A DNA stretch of 23,501 nucleotides from Bacteroidales bacterium (GTDB taxonomy: Bacteria; Bacteroidota; Bacteroidia; Bacteroidales; UBA932). The notes under the pieces were generated by a model that was given only the letters and a program-made list of their open reading frames with translations, did not search any database and was not told where the DNA came from. Positions 15,171 to 23,060 of the stretch are shown piece by piece. The stretch is from contig JAGAAD010000106.1 of the NCBI GenBank assembly GCA_017615445.1, forward strand, positions 1-23,501, given 5' to 3'. The position numbers were made by a program, and so were the translations under genes. Within the stretch, counting starts at the first letter, position 1, and every line of letters starts with the position of its first letter.

Positions 15171-16289
15171 TTAAGAAACCATGATCGGCATGATGATGCC
15201 GCAGATCTTCTCACTCTCGGCCTCTTCTTCCGCAGGGACGATGAGGGCTGCGCGGCGAGGATCGGCGAACTTCATCACCACCGTCTCGCAAGTCATGTTG
15301 CTGAGGATCTCGATCAGGAAGCTGCTCTTGAAGCCTATGCTGAGATCTGAGCCGGAGTAATCGCAATTGATCTTTTCATATGCTGCGATCGCGAAGCCGA
15401 GGTCCTGGGCTGTGATTTCCAGCTGGCCGGGCTTCAGGTCGAACTTGATGTGGTTCGAGGCTTTGTTTGCACAGACGGCCACACGGCGGACAGTGTCCAG
15501 CAGCTGGGCCCTTTCGATCTTCAGGATGTTGCTGTTGTTCTGAGGGATGACGTCGCGATATTTGGGATACCTTCCGACTATCAGGCGGCATACCATCAAA
15601 GTCTGGCCGAACTTGAAGACGGCGGTGTTTGTGTCGAACGAGACCTCGACTGTCTCCACTTCCTTACCAAGGATGCTCTTCAGCACGCCCGCGGGCCTTT
15701 TGTGAAGAATGAAGGAAGCTTCTGCAGGAGCCTGCAGATCTGCGTCTGTGTAGCAGATGAGTTTGTGTGAATCAGACGCCACGAGGGTGGTGCTCTGAGT
15801 TCCCATGTCGAAGAAAATACCGTTCATGGCAGGACGCATTTCGTCGTCTGCAGTGGCGTAGATCGTTCCGCTGATGCCGTCCGCAAGGGCCTGGGCGGGG
15901 AAGATCACGGTCTGAGCGTCTTCGCCTGCACCAATGATCTCAGGATAGTCCTCGGCGGGGAAGAAGGGCAGGGAGGAATTACCGTTTGCCCAAGTGCACT
16001 CGAAAGAGCTGTCGGAGGTGGTCTTGATGCTGACTGGCTGGTCCGGCAGGGTCTTGATGAGGTCTATCATCTGGCGCGCAGGCACTGCGATGCTGCCTTC
16101 CTCGCGGAGTTCCACGGGAAGGACAGTGCGGAGGGTGAGCTCCTGGTCGGAGGCTGTGATCTCAAGGCTGCCGTCCTTGGCAACGAAGAGGAAGTTTTCA
16201 AGAATAGGGAGCACCGACTTGGCAGGAATCGCCTTGCTGACGTCCATTATACTTTTGAGGAGTTCTGCACTCGAAACGTTGAATTCCAT
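15171..16289 (-). CDS. dnaN: DNA polymerase III beta subunit (sliding clamp)
   Basis: A 372-residue protein, the usual length for the ring-shaped clamp that tethers polymerases to DNA as a dimer. It has the typical start MEFNVSSAELLKSIMDVSKAIPAKSVLPILENFL, three repeats of the clamp fold (about 1-120, 128-245, 246-372), the AMNGIFFD segment at the start of domain 2, and the C-terminal IMPIMVS, part of the partner-binding groove. ATG 16289 is chosen; the frame continues 20 codons upstream but crosses the -7 box. It heads a two-gene operon with the DEDDh exonuclease and is divergent from htrA. It is not adjacent to dnaA here, unlike the origin-proximal arrangement of many bacteria. Confidence 0.97.
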   Translation of the reverse strand: MEFNVSSAELLKSIMDVSKAIPAKSVLPILENFLFVAKDGSLEITASDQELTLRTVLPVELREEGSIAVPARQMIDLIKTLPDQPVSIKTTSDSSFECTWANGNSSLPFFPAEDYPEIIGAGEDAQTVIFPAQALADGISGTIYATADDEMRPAMNGIFFDMGTQSTTLVASDSHKLICYTDADLQAPAEASFILHKRPAGVLKSILGKEVETVEVSFDTNTAVFKFGQTLMVCRLIVGRYPKYRDVIPQNNSNILKIERAQLLDTVRRVAVCANKASNHIKFDLKPGQLEITAQDLGFAIAAYEKINCDYSGSDLSIGFKSSFLIEILSNMTCETVVMKFADPRRAALIVPAEEEAESEKICGIIMPIMVS

Positions 16290-16317
16290 ATCTGTCCTTG
16301 GTTTTGTTTTATCTGGG

Positions 16318-16325
16318 CAAATATA
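16318..16325 (-). promoter_or_regulatory. -7 box of dnaN
   Basis: TATATTTG on the minus strand matches TAnnTTTG; the start would be near 16313, leaving a leader of about 24 bases to the ATG at 16289. A second, overlapping ATATTTG copy lies just upstream. The rest of the 117-bp dnaN-htrA gap shows no exact -7 box for htrA. Confidence 0.6.
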
Positions 16326-16406
16326 ACAAATATCTCGGATATTTGGCACACAATTTGACTTTATGAACGGGTCGAAACGAATAATTGTAACAACATCAAT
16401 AGTACT

Positions 16407-17792
16407 ATGCGTAAAACCTTATTTTCAGTTCTGGCAGCGCTCGGCCTGATCGCAGCGGTGCCGGCTGGTGCTGCCAATTTGTCAGCAGATCAGCAGAGTA
16501 ATTATCCGGACTTCACCTATGCGGCAGAGACCGCAGTGGAGGCAGTCGTGTATGTGGAAGTGACCGTGACCCAGACCTATCAGAGGCCTCAGATAGACGA
16601 CCCGTTCTTCCGTTTCTTCTTCGGAGACGATTATTCCCAGCCCCAGAGCAGGGAGCGCAAGGGCAGCGGCTCCGGCGTGATTATCCGTCAGGACGGTTAC
16701 ATCGTTACCAATAACCATGTGGTCTCTCAGGCCAGCAAGGTCCGCGTCACCCTGAACGACAACCGTTCGTTCGACGCCACCGTCATCGGCACTGACCCCG
16801 CCACGGACGTAGCCCTCATCAAGATCGAGGCGAACGGCCTGCCTTACCTCACCCTGGCCGACTCGGACAAGCTCCGCCTCGGAGAGTGGGTGCTCGCAAT
16901 CGGCTCGCCCTATGACCTCCGTTCCACCATCACCGCCGGAATCGTGAGCGCCAAGGGCCGCTCGATGCCTAACTACACCGGCGAATTCAAGATCGAATCC
17001 TTCATCCAGACGGATGCGGCCGTGAACCCCGGAAACTCCGGCGGCGCACTTGTGAACAAGAAGGGTGAGCTGGTGGGTGTGAACACCGCAATCATCTCAC
17101 AGACAGGATCTTACACAGGCTATTCATTCGCAGTTCCTTCCAATATAGTCAAGAAGACAGTCGCTGATCTAATGGACTTCGGAGCAGTCCGCAGGGCGAA
17201 ACTCGGTGTGAGCATGCGCCCCGTGGATGAAAAAATTGCCGAAGAGATGAAACTTTCGAAACTCGAAGGCGTATATATTGTTGAGGTCGGCAAAGGCGGC
17301 GCAGCTGAAAAGGCCGGAATCAAGGAAGGAGACGTTATCATTGCGGTCGATGGAAAGGCTGTCACAAGCACCTCATCCCTCCAGACTATAGTTAACGATT
17401 ATCATCCTGGCGATGTCGCAAACGTCACATACATTCGCGACGGAAAGAAGTACCTCGTCAAGGTGACCTTCAAGAGCGATTCTGAGATGACAGGCACTGC
17501 GCTCGACGATGGAACGGTGATGTTCTACGGAGCACAGCTCAAGCCTGCGGATTCCAAGACACTCGCAGCTCTCCACATCAAGGCTGGAGTCGAGGTGGTG
17601 TCTGTCGGAAACGGAAAACTTGCTGCCGCCGGAGTTCAGGACGGCCTGATCATAAGATTTGTCAACGATCAGCCCGTCTCGAAGCCTCAGGATGTGGTGG
17701 ACGAGGCCGGAAAAGCCGGCAGGGTAGTGGTCATCGAAGGCCTTACTCCCGCAGGCAGATCCGTCTTCTTCGCCCTCCCCAAGGAGCAGTAA
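16407..17792 (+). CDS. degP: Periplasmic serine protease / chaperone HtrA (DegP family)
   Basis: A 461-residue secreted protein. A Sec signal peptide covers residues 1 to about 22 ([20 protein letters not shown], then GAAN). The trypsin-like domain carries His104 (TNNHVV), Asp134 ([11 protein letters not shown]) and Ser211 ([10 protein letters not shown]). Two PDZ domains follow, about residues 260-355 (LGVSMRP ... [17 protein letters not shown]) and 370-455 (the second more diverged, [19 protein letters not shown]). HtrA proteins degrade or refold damaged envelope proteins, a task linked to the secretion genes in this window. The gene is divergent from dnaN and 16 bp upstream of rpoD, so rpoD is probably in the same transcript. 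I see no consensus promoter before it; a near match GATATTTG is at 16338-16345. Confidence 0.95.
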   Translation: MRKTLFSVLAALGLIAAVPAGAANLSADQQSNYPDFTYAAETAVEAVVYVEVTVTQTYQRPQIDDPFFRFFFGDDYSQPQSRERKGSGSGVIIRQDGYIVTNNHVVSQASKVRVTLNDNRSFDATVIGTDPATDVALIKIEANGLPYLTLADSDKLRLGEWVLAIGSPYDLRSTITAGIVSAKGRSMPNYTGEFKIESFIQTDAAVNPGNSGGALVNKKGELVGVNTAIISQTGSYTGYSFAVPSNIVKKTVADLMDFGAVRRAKLGVSMRPVDEKIAEEMKLSKLEGVYIVEVGKGGAAEKAGIKEGDVIIAVDGKAVTSTSSLQTIVNDYHPGDVANVTYIRDGKKYLVKVTFKSDSEMTGTALDDGTVMFYGAQLKPADSKTLAALHIKAGVEVVSVGNGKLAAAGVQDGLIIRFVNDQPVSKPQDVVDEAGKAGRVVVIEGLTPAGRSVFFALPKEQ

Positions 17793-17808
17793 AGTTTTTA
17801 GACAGATA

Positions 17809-18669
17809 ATGAGACAGCTTAAGATTACAAAAAGCATCACCAACCGCGAGAGCGCCTCGCTGGACAAGTATCTCCAGGAAATAGGCCGCGAAGAGTTGGT
17901 GTCACCGGAAGAGGAAGTGGAACTCGCGCAGCGCATCCGCAAGGGTGATCAGGAAGCGCTTGAGAAACTCACAAAGGCAAACCTGAGATTCGTGGTTTCC
18001 GTTGCGAAACAGTACCAGAACCAGGGCCTGAGCCTTCCGGACCTTATCAACGAAGGTAACCTCGGACTGATCAAGGCGGCGGAGAAATTCGATGAAACCC
18101 GCGGTTTCAAATTCATCTCCTACGCTGTGTGGTGGATCCGCCAGAGCATCCTCCAGGCCCTTGCAGAGCAGAGCCGAATAGTGCGTCTGCCGCTGAACCA
18201 GGTGGGATCCCTGAACAAGATCAACAAAGCGCTAGGCCGCTTCGAGCAGGAGAACGAGCGTCAGCCTTCCACCGAGGAACTCGCCGAGATGATCGACATC
18301 CCCCGCGATAAGATTGCAGACACCTTAAGAGTCTCAGGAAGACACGTCAGCGTGGACGCTCCCTTCGTGGAAGGCGAAGACAACAGCCTTCTGGACGTCC
18401 TGCCGAACGACGATTCCCCGATGGCCGACAAAGGCCTCACGAACGAGTCGCTCAGCACCGAGATCGAGCGTTCGCTCCAGATTCTCACTCCCCGTGAGAG
18501 GGAGATAATCAAGTGCTTCTTCGGCATCGGCTGCCAGGAGATGACCCTTGAGGAGATCGGAGAGAACCTGGATCTCACGCGCGAGCGTGTGCGTCAAATC
18601 AAGGAAAAAGCTATCCGCAAGCTCAAGAAACCGTCCGCAAGCAAACTCCTTAAGACCTATCTGGGATAA
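17809..18669 (+). CDS. rpoD: Primary sigma factor RpoD (Bacteroidota short form)
   Basis: A 286-residue sigma-70 family factor, matching the short primary sigma of Bacteroidota, which lacks the long region 1.1 and the non-conserved insert. Regions: 1.2 at about 17-50 ([20 protein letters not shown]), 2.1-2.4 at about 60-125 ([46 protein letters not shown]), region 3 in the middle, and 4.2 near the end ([24 protein letters not shown]). It recognises the TAnnTTTG-type promoters listed in this window. It lies 16 bp behind htrA, and its TAA stop overlaps the argS ATG by one base (18669). No promoter is visible in the short gap. Confidence 0.96.
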   Translation: MRQLKITKSITNRESASLDKYLQEIGREELVSPEEEVELAQRIRKGDQEALEKLTKANLRFVVSVAKQYQNQGLSLPDLINEGNLGLIKAAEKFDETRGFKFISYAVWWIRQSILQALAEQSRIVRLPLNQVGSLNKINKALGRFEQENERQPSTEELAEMIDIPRDKIADTLRVSGRHVSVDAPFVEGEDNSLLDVLPNDDSPMADKGLTNESLSTEIERSLQILTPREREIIKCFFGIGCQEMTLEEIGENLDLTRERVRQIKEKAIRKLKKPSASKLLKTYLG

Positions 18670-20399
18670 TGACTGCGGAACAGTTCCTAGCCGCGAAGGC
18701 CTCAGAGGCCGTCAAGGCTCTCTACGGAGCGGATTTTCCCGCCGAATCCCTTCAGGTGGCGGTGACCCGCAAGGAATTCGAAGGAGACTACACATTGGTG
18801 GTGTTTCCCCTTCTGAAGACCTCGCATCAGGCTCCCGAAGCGACCGGAAACGCAATAGGAGAATACCTCAAGGCTAATTGCCCTGAGGTTTCTTCGTACA
18901 ATGTGGTGAAGGGTTTCCTGAACATCTGTCTGTCCGGAGCATATTGGAGAGAGGCTCTTCAGGCTGTCGCCTCAGATAAAGAATACGGCCGGCTTCCTTC
19001 GACCGGAAAGACCGTGATGGTGGAGTTCTCTTCGCCCAACACGAACAAGCCCCTGCATCTTGGTCACGTCCGCAACAACCTCCTCGGATCTTCGGTCTCG
19101 GACATCCTCAAGGCTGCCGGAAATAAAGTGATCAAGGCCACTCTCGTGAACGACCGCGGTGTGCATATCTGCAAGAGCATGTATGCCTGGGAGAAGCGCT
19201 TCGACGGCGCCACCCCTGAATCCACCGGCAAGAAGGGAGACCATCTGGTGGGCGACTGCTATGTGGAGTACGCCAAGATGGAGAAGGAGAACCCTGCCGT
19301 GGCCGACGACGTCCACAAGATGCTTGTGGATTGGGAGAAAGGCGACCCACACGTCCGCGAACTCTGGAAGATGATGAACGGTTGGGTGTTCGACGGCTTC
19401 GCTCAGACATATAAGGCCCTCGGAATCAGCTTCGACCGCACCTACTATGAATCTCAGACTTACCTGCTCGGCAAGGAGCTGGTGCAGAAGGGACTCGATA
19501 TGGGCGTGTTCCAGCGCGACCCGGACGGCTCTGTCTGGTGCGACCTCACCGCCGACGGGCTGGACCGCAAGCTGCTGCTCCGTTCGGACGGCACTTCGGT
19601 CTACATGACCCAGGACCTCGGCACAGCCGAGCGCAGGTTCGCCGAATATAGCCTGGACTCCCACGTCTATGTGGTGGGCAATGAGCAGGACTACCATTTC
19701 CAGGTGCTCAAGCTCGTGCTCGGCAAGCTCGGTTTCGACTGGGCGGAGCGCATCTACCACCTCAGCTACGGCATGGTGGAGCTCCCGGAGGGCAAGATGA
19801 AATCCCGCGAGGGGACGGTGGTGGACGCAGACGACCTGATCGAGAGCATGTACCAGGAAGCGAAGGCCGCCTCCGACGAATCCGGCAAGCTCGCGGACCT
19901 CAGCACTGAAGAAAAGGACGCCCTCTATCACATGATAGGTCTCGGAGCCCTCAAATACTTCATCCTGAAGGTGGATCCGAAGAAGACCATGCTCTTCAAC
20001 CCGAAGGAGTCCATAGACTTCAACGGTAACACCGGCCCGTTCATCCAGTACACGCACGCCCGCATCCGCAGTATCCTTCGCAAGGCTGAGGAGCAGGGCC
20101 TGAAGGCCGTGACGGCGGACAGCGCCGAACTCAGCCCGAAGGAAGTGCGCCTGGTGAAGATAGTTTCGGCTTATCCTGCGAAGGTCGCGGAAGCGGCGGA
20201 CAGCTTCTCGCCCGCAGTTCTCGCGAACTATTCCTACGATCTGGCGAAGGAGTTCAACCAGTACTACCACGATACCCAGATTCTTCGCGAACCGGACGCA
20301 GTGCTGCTTGCGATGCGCCTCCAGCTCATCACCGTGGTAGCAGACGTCCTGCGCTCTGCAATGGCTCTTCTTGGCATCCAATTGCCAGATAGGATGTAG
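18669..20399 (+). CDS. argS: Arginyl-tRNA synthetase
   Basis: A 576-residue class I synthetase that charges tRNA-Arg. The HIGH signature is HLGH at residues 130-133 (PNTNKPLHLGHVRNN), the KMSKS-like loop is KMKSR at 376-380, an N-terminal Add-1 domain covers about 1-90, and the C-terminal DALR anticodon-binding domain covers about 455-576, starting near GPFIQYTHARI and ending ALLGIQLPDRM. Length is normal. The start ATG overlaps the rpoD stop (TAATG), a sign of translational coupling, so argS expression is probably tied to rpoD. Confidence 0.97.
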   Translation: MTAEQFLAAKASEAVKALYGADFPAESLQVAVTRKEFEGDYTLVVFPLLKTSHQAPEATGNAIGEYLKANCPEVSSYNVVKGFLNICLSGAYWREALQAVASDKEYGRLPSTGKTVMVEFSSPNTNKPLHLGHVRNNLLGSSVSDILKAAGNKVIKATLVNDRGVHICKSMYAWEKRFDGATPESTGKKGDHLVGDCYVEYAKMEKENPAVADDVHKMLVDWEKGDPHVRELWKMMNGWVFDGFAQTYKALGISFDRTYYESQTYLLGKELVQKGLDMGVFQRDPDGSVWCDLTADGLDRKLLLRSDGTSVYMTQDLGTAERRFAEYSLDSHVYVVGNEQDYHFQVLKLVLGKLGFDWAERIYHLSYGMVELPEGKMKSREGTVVDADDLIESMYQEAKAASDESGKLADLSTEEKDALYHMIGLGALKYFILKVDPKKTMLFNPKESIDFNGNTGPFIQYTHARIRSILRKAEEQGLKAVTADSAELSPKEVRLVKIVSAYPAKVAEAADSFSPAVLANYSYDLAKEFNQYYHDTQILREPDAVLLAMRLQLITVVADVLRSAMALLGIQLPDRM

Positions 20400-20410
20400 T
20401 TTTATTTGCT

Positions 20411-20452
20411 TATTAGAATTTATTGCTCTATTATTGCACCACAATTCTAATA
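20411..20452. promoter_or_regulatory. AT-rich inverted repeat before the small acidic protein gene
   Basis: A perfect 10-bp inverted repeat TATTAGAATT (20411-20420) / AATTCTAATA (20443-20452) frames a 22-base centre holding two TATTGC copies (20421-20426, 20432-20437) 11 bp apart. It ends five bases before the ATG at 20458. There is no T-run, so it is less likely a terminator than an operator or a hairpin affecting translation. Confidence 0.45.
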
Positions 20453-20457
20453 ACGAC

Positions 20458-20832
20458 ATGGTACCAGACGGAAAGAAAAGACACGTAGTCAGTTACGAAA
20501 ATATGTCAGAGGAGCTTGCAGCGGCGTTTGCCGAGAAGTATCCCCGCGGTTTCAACGATTATCTGAACGACTTGGTGAAGTATCCGAAACCGGACGGCAC
20601 ATCTTTCTACGCTGTCACTGTCGAGATTCCCGACGCAATATATCTCGTAAAGATCAAGGTAGACGTAGACGACGTCGAAGATCTCGAGCGTTGGCTCGAA
20701 GGAGAGGAGGAGGCGGAAGCCGAGCAGCTCACCTCCGCATCCGACACCTCCGGTGAGGGCGAGACTCTCCCGGACGACAACATCGCCCAGTACGGCTCGG
20801 ACGAAGACCCTGCCGACGGCGCGGATGCTTAA
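20458..20832 (+). CDS. Conserved small acidic protein of unknown function
   Basis: A 124-residue protein I recognise only as a conserved Bacteroidota hypothetical. The first ~85 residues are a compact, folded-looking domain (HVVSYENMSEELAAAFAEK, KYPKPDGTSFYAVTVEIPDA, IYLVKIKVDVDDVEDLERWL), and the last ~40 are a disordered, very acidic tail rich in Glu, Asp, Ser and Gly. No membrane segment or signal peptide. ATG 20458 is preferred over an earlier in-frame ATG at 20371, which lies inside argS and would encode an odd Cys-rich stretch. Its end overlaps the ClC start by 8 bp, so it is coupled to that gene. Some databases label relatives vaguely; no function should be assumed. Confidence 0.82.
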   Translation: MVPDGKKRHVVSYENMSEELAAAFAEKYPRGFNDYLNDLVKYPKPDGTSFYAVTVEIPDAIYLVKIKVDVDDVEDLERWLEGEEEAEAEQLTSASDTSGEGETLPDDNIAQYGSDEDPADGADA

Positions 20833-22561
20833 ACTCAAAGAATCACGTAAACTACTGTTGCTGAGCCTCCTCGTGGGGCTCTGCACTGGTTTTGCGGCTG
20901 TCCTTCTTCAGGCCCTGATCGGTCTGGTGCAGGCTGCGGTGGCCCCATTGACCCAGGCTAACTCCCTTTGGAGGATAGTGCTGCCGGGCGTGGGTATGCT
21001 GATTTCCGGGCTGCTGGTCCGTTATGTCATCAAGGACAACATCGGCCATGGAGTCACCAAGGTGCTCGTGGCCGTGAGCACGAATGATTCGCGCATAAAG
21101 CCGCACAACATGTGGTCTTCCGTGCTGACTTCCGCGCTCACGATAGGCTTCGGCGGTTCGGTGGGAGCGGAGGCTCCGATAGTCTACACAGGCGCCGCCA
21201 TCGGCTCGAACATAGGCAAGGCGGGCAAGCTCTCGTACCGCAACATGACTATCCTCGTGGGCTGCGGCGCGGCGGGCGCTATCGCGGGCGTGTTCAAGGC
21301 CCCGCTGGCCGGCCTGCTGTTCACGATGGAGATCCTGCTGTTCAACGTCTCGCTCGCGAGCATGATGCCGCTGCTGCTCAGCACCGTCTCCGCCACCGTG
21401 GTGGCCTACCTTTTCCGTGGAATCGGTCCGTCGTTCGAATGCGCGCTCGCGCCTTTCGCGCTCAAGAATATCCCGTTCTACGTCATTCTGGGCGTGGTCT
21501 GCGGCCTGATGTCGCTCTACTTCACGCGCACGACCCTGAAGCTCGAGGACCGCTTCGCCCGCATCCGCAGCCCGTGGGCCCGCTGGGCGCTGGCCGCGGT
21601 GGGCGTGGGCCTGATGGTCTACCTTTTCCCGCCGCTCTACGGCGAGGGCTACGGCGATGTGAGCATCCTGCTGAACGGCGCCATCGGTGAGATGGGCGAT
21701 TCGCCGCTCGCGTTCCTGACCAACTCGCCCTGGGGGCTCGTGGCCGCCTTCGTCGTGATTATGTTCGCGAAGGTGCTGTCCATGACCATGACCAATGCGG
21801 GCGGGGGAGTCGGCGGAACTTTCGGACCGACGCTGTTCGTGGGCGCCATCGTGGGATTCGTGGTCTCGCGCCTGCTCAATGTCGCGACCGGTTCGGCCCT
21901 GTGGGACATGCCCGAGCCGAATTTCGTCCTGGTGGGAATGGCCGCGATGATGGCGGGCGTGATGCAGGCTCCGATGACCTCGATCTTCCTTATCGCCGAG
22001 ATCACGGGCGGCTATGACCTGCTCGTGCCGCTGATCACAGCTTCTGCCGTGTCGTTCGGCGTCACGCGCATCTGGGAGCGTTATTCGATCTACACAAAGC
22101 GCATAGCGCAGAGCGGCGAGCTGCTGACCCACGATTCGGACCAGGCTGTGCTCACGCTGCTGAAGACTTCCGACCTGGTGCGCGACAAGTATCCCAGGCT
22201 CGAGCTGGATGCCACTCTTGGCGAGATTATGGAGACAGTATCTAATTCTACTGCGGCAATTTTCCCTGTCGTCAGCAAGGACGGTATCTTCCAGGGAGTC
22301 GTGGAGATGGACGATATCCGCAAGCACATGTTCGATTCGGCCAAGTACGATTCCGTGCGCGTGTTCAATCTGATGAAGCAGCCGCCGGCATATGTGGAGC
22401 GCGACGAGAAGATGAGTTCCGTTCTGGACAAGTTCGAGGCGACGGGCGCGTGGCGTCTGCCCGTTCTGGACGCACAGAAGCACTACCTTGGATTTATCTC
22501 CAAGTCCAGGATTCTGATGGCTTACAGGGAAGAACTGAAGAGTATTTCAGCTGAAGATTGA
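20825..22561 (+). CDS. ClC family chloride channel/transporter with tandem CBS domains
   Basis: A 578-residue membrane protein. The ClC pore part occupies about residues 1-430: the gating-glutamate motif GSVGAEAP with Glu116 (111-118), APLAGLLFTME near 159-169, and GGVGGTFGP, the GxFxP anion-site motif, near 325-335. Two CBS domains follow (about 455-515 and 520-570), which in relatives bind adenosine nucleotides. The GSGIP motif of E. coli ClcA is replaced by a GHGV-type sequence (74-77), and the intracellular proton glutamate position appears to be Ile170. It moves Cl- or another halide across the inner membrane; whether as antiporter or channel is open. ATG 20825 overlaps the preceding gene by 8 bp; the frame is open 24 codons upstream, but those encode a non-hydrophobic, low-quality extension. 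Confidence 0.94.
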   Translation: MLKLKESRKLLLLSLLVGLCTGFAAVLLQALIGLVQAAVAPLTQANSLWRIVLPGVGMLISGLLVRYVIKDNIGHGVTKVLVAVSTNDSRIKPHNMWSSVLTSALTIGFGGSVGAEAPIVYTGAAIGSNIGKAGKLSYRNMTILVGCGAAGAIAGVFKAPLAGLLFTMEILLFNVSLASMMPLLLSTVSATVVAYLFRGIGPSFECALAPFALKNIPFYVILGVVCGLMSLYFTRTTLKLEDRFARIRSPWARWALAAVGVGLMVYLFPPLYGEGYGDVSILLNGAIGEMGDSPLAFLTNSPWGLVAAFVVIMFAKVLSMTMTNAGGGVGGTFGPTLFVGAIVGFVVSRLLNVATGSALWDMPEPNFVLVGMAAMMAGVMQAPMTSIFLIAEITGGYDLLVPLITASAVSFGVTRIWERYSIYTKRIAQSGELLTHDSDQAVLTLLKTSDLVRDKYPRLELDATLGEIMETVSNSTAAIFPVVSKDGIFQGVVEMDDIRKHMFDSAKYDSVRVFNLMKQPPAYVERDEKMSSVLDKFEATGAWRLPVLDAQKHYLGFISKSRILMAYREELKSISAED

Positions 22562-22566
22562 AATTG

Positions 22567-22578
22567 AAAAAGGCGGGA
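22567..22578 (-). terminator. 3' end of RNase P RNA with T-run
   Basis: On the minus strand the closing strand of P1 (TCCCGCCT, 22571-22578) runs into a five-T stretch, the usual end of a bacterial rnpB transcript. It lies only about 10 bp from the stop of the convergent ClC gene. Confidence 0.5.
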
Positions 22579-22877
22579 AAGTAAGCCGGGTTCTGTTTTG
22601 ATCCGTCATTTATCTTCGCAACCTACCCCCTGACATCGGACGGGCAGCCCTCATCTGTCAGTATATTTGGTTTTGCAAGTCGCAGTGCCGTACCCCTCGT
22701 GTATCGCTACCTGAAGTCGTGAGCTCTTACCTCGCGTTTTCACCCTTACCTCTTTCGAGGCGGTAATTCTCTGTTACAGCTGGCGTAAGGTTACCCCCAC
22801 CTGCGCTTTCCGCAGTGCGATGCCCTTTCTTGTCCGGACTTTCCTCAGCCTCGCGGCCGCGACGGAAGGTCCCGCCT
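22571..22877 (-). ncRNA. rnpB: RNase P RNA, type A
   Basis: The catalytic RNA that removes 5' leaders from pre-tRNAs. Read on the minus strand it has the universal GAGGAAAGTCCGGAC (22832-22846), GAGGTAAGAGCTCAC in the middle, and ACAGAACCCGGCTTA near the 3' end (22582-22596). The ends form P1: AGGCGGGA (22870-22877) pairs perfectly with TCCCGCCT (22571-22578). Flanking sequences GAAATTGAA (22882-22890) and TTCAATTTC (22560-22568) can extend that helix. At about 307 nt it is shorter than the 377-nt E. coli RNA; the middle (P12 region) looks compact. Ends are inferred from pairing. A promoter box is found only 150 bp upstream, beyond a palindromic element. Confidence 0.93.
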
Positions 22878-22898
22878 GTATTTCAATTTCATCTGGTT

Positions 22899-23022
22899 CG
22901 CGGCAAGGGCCCCTATTCTCGGACCTTCGCTTCGCTCATCCCACCAAACGCGCTTCGCGCTGGAGGTCCCCCCGCTATCAAGCGCGGGTGCTTAGGGTCC
23001 TCGAACAGGGGTCCTTGTCGCG
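22899..23022. repeat. 124-bp palindromic element between rnpB and its promoter
   Basis: Arms at 22899-22925 and 22996-23022 are 27-base inverted repeats; 22 positions form Watson-Crick pairs and one more a G-T pair. Inside are TCGCTTCGCTC (22927-22937), a hairpin GCGC-TTC-GCGC (22950-22960), and a hairpin CCCGC/GCGGG (22971-22975 with 22984-22988). Order and loop type match the element at 9967-10081. No open reading frame of interest lies here. Confidence 0.6.
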
Positions 23023-23027
23023 GGACG

Positions 23028-23035
23028 CAAAGATA
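23028..23035 (-). promoter_or_regulatory. Probable -7 box for rnpB
   Basis: TATCTTTG on the minus strand is an exact TAnnTTTG match and the only one found upstream of rnpB. Transcription would start near 23022, at the outer end of the palindromic element. The -33 region is poor. Confidence 0.5.
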
Positions 23036-23048
23036 TACAAAAATTCAC

Positions 23049-23056
23049 TACATTTG
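23049..23056 (+). promoter_or_regulatory. -7 box of the glutaminyl cyclotransferase gene
   Basis: TACATTTG matches TAnnTTTG exactly and ends four bases before the ATG at 23061, implying a leaderless or nearly leaderless transcript. No -33 TTTG at the expected distance. Confidence 0.5.
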
Positions 23057-23060
23057 TAAT

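Noticed and set aside
20411..20452. Inverted repeat as the argS terminator
   Set aside because: The stem is AT-rich with a 22-base loop and no following T-run, so an operator or leader structure fits better.
18972..20459. 495-codon minus-strand frame opposite argS
   Set aside because: Low-quality Val/His/Leu composition, entirely within argS; no motif and no start context.
20852..22483. 543-codon minus-strand frame opposite the ClC gene
   Set aside because: The translation is rich in His, Arg, Gln and Ala with no hydrophobic or domain pattern; the ClC protein on the other strand is clearly real.
22820..23059. 79-codon + strand frame overlapping rnpB
   Set aside because: It covers the conserved RNase P RNA core and the palindromic element; the translation has no protein-like features.
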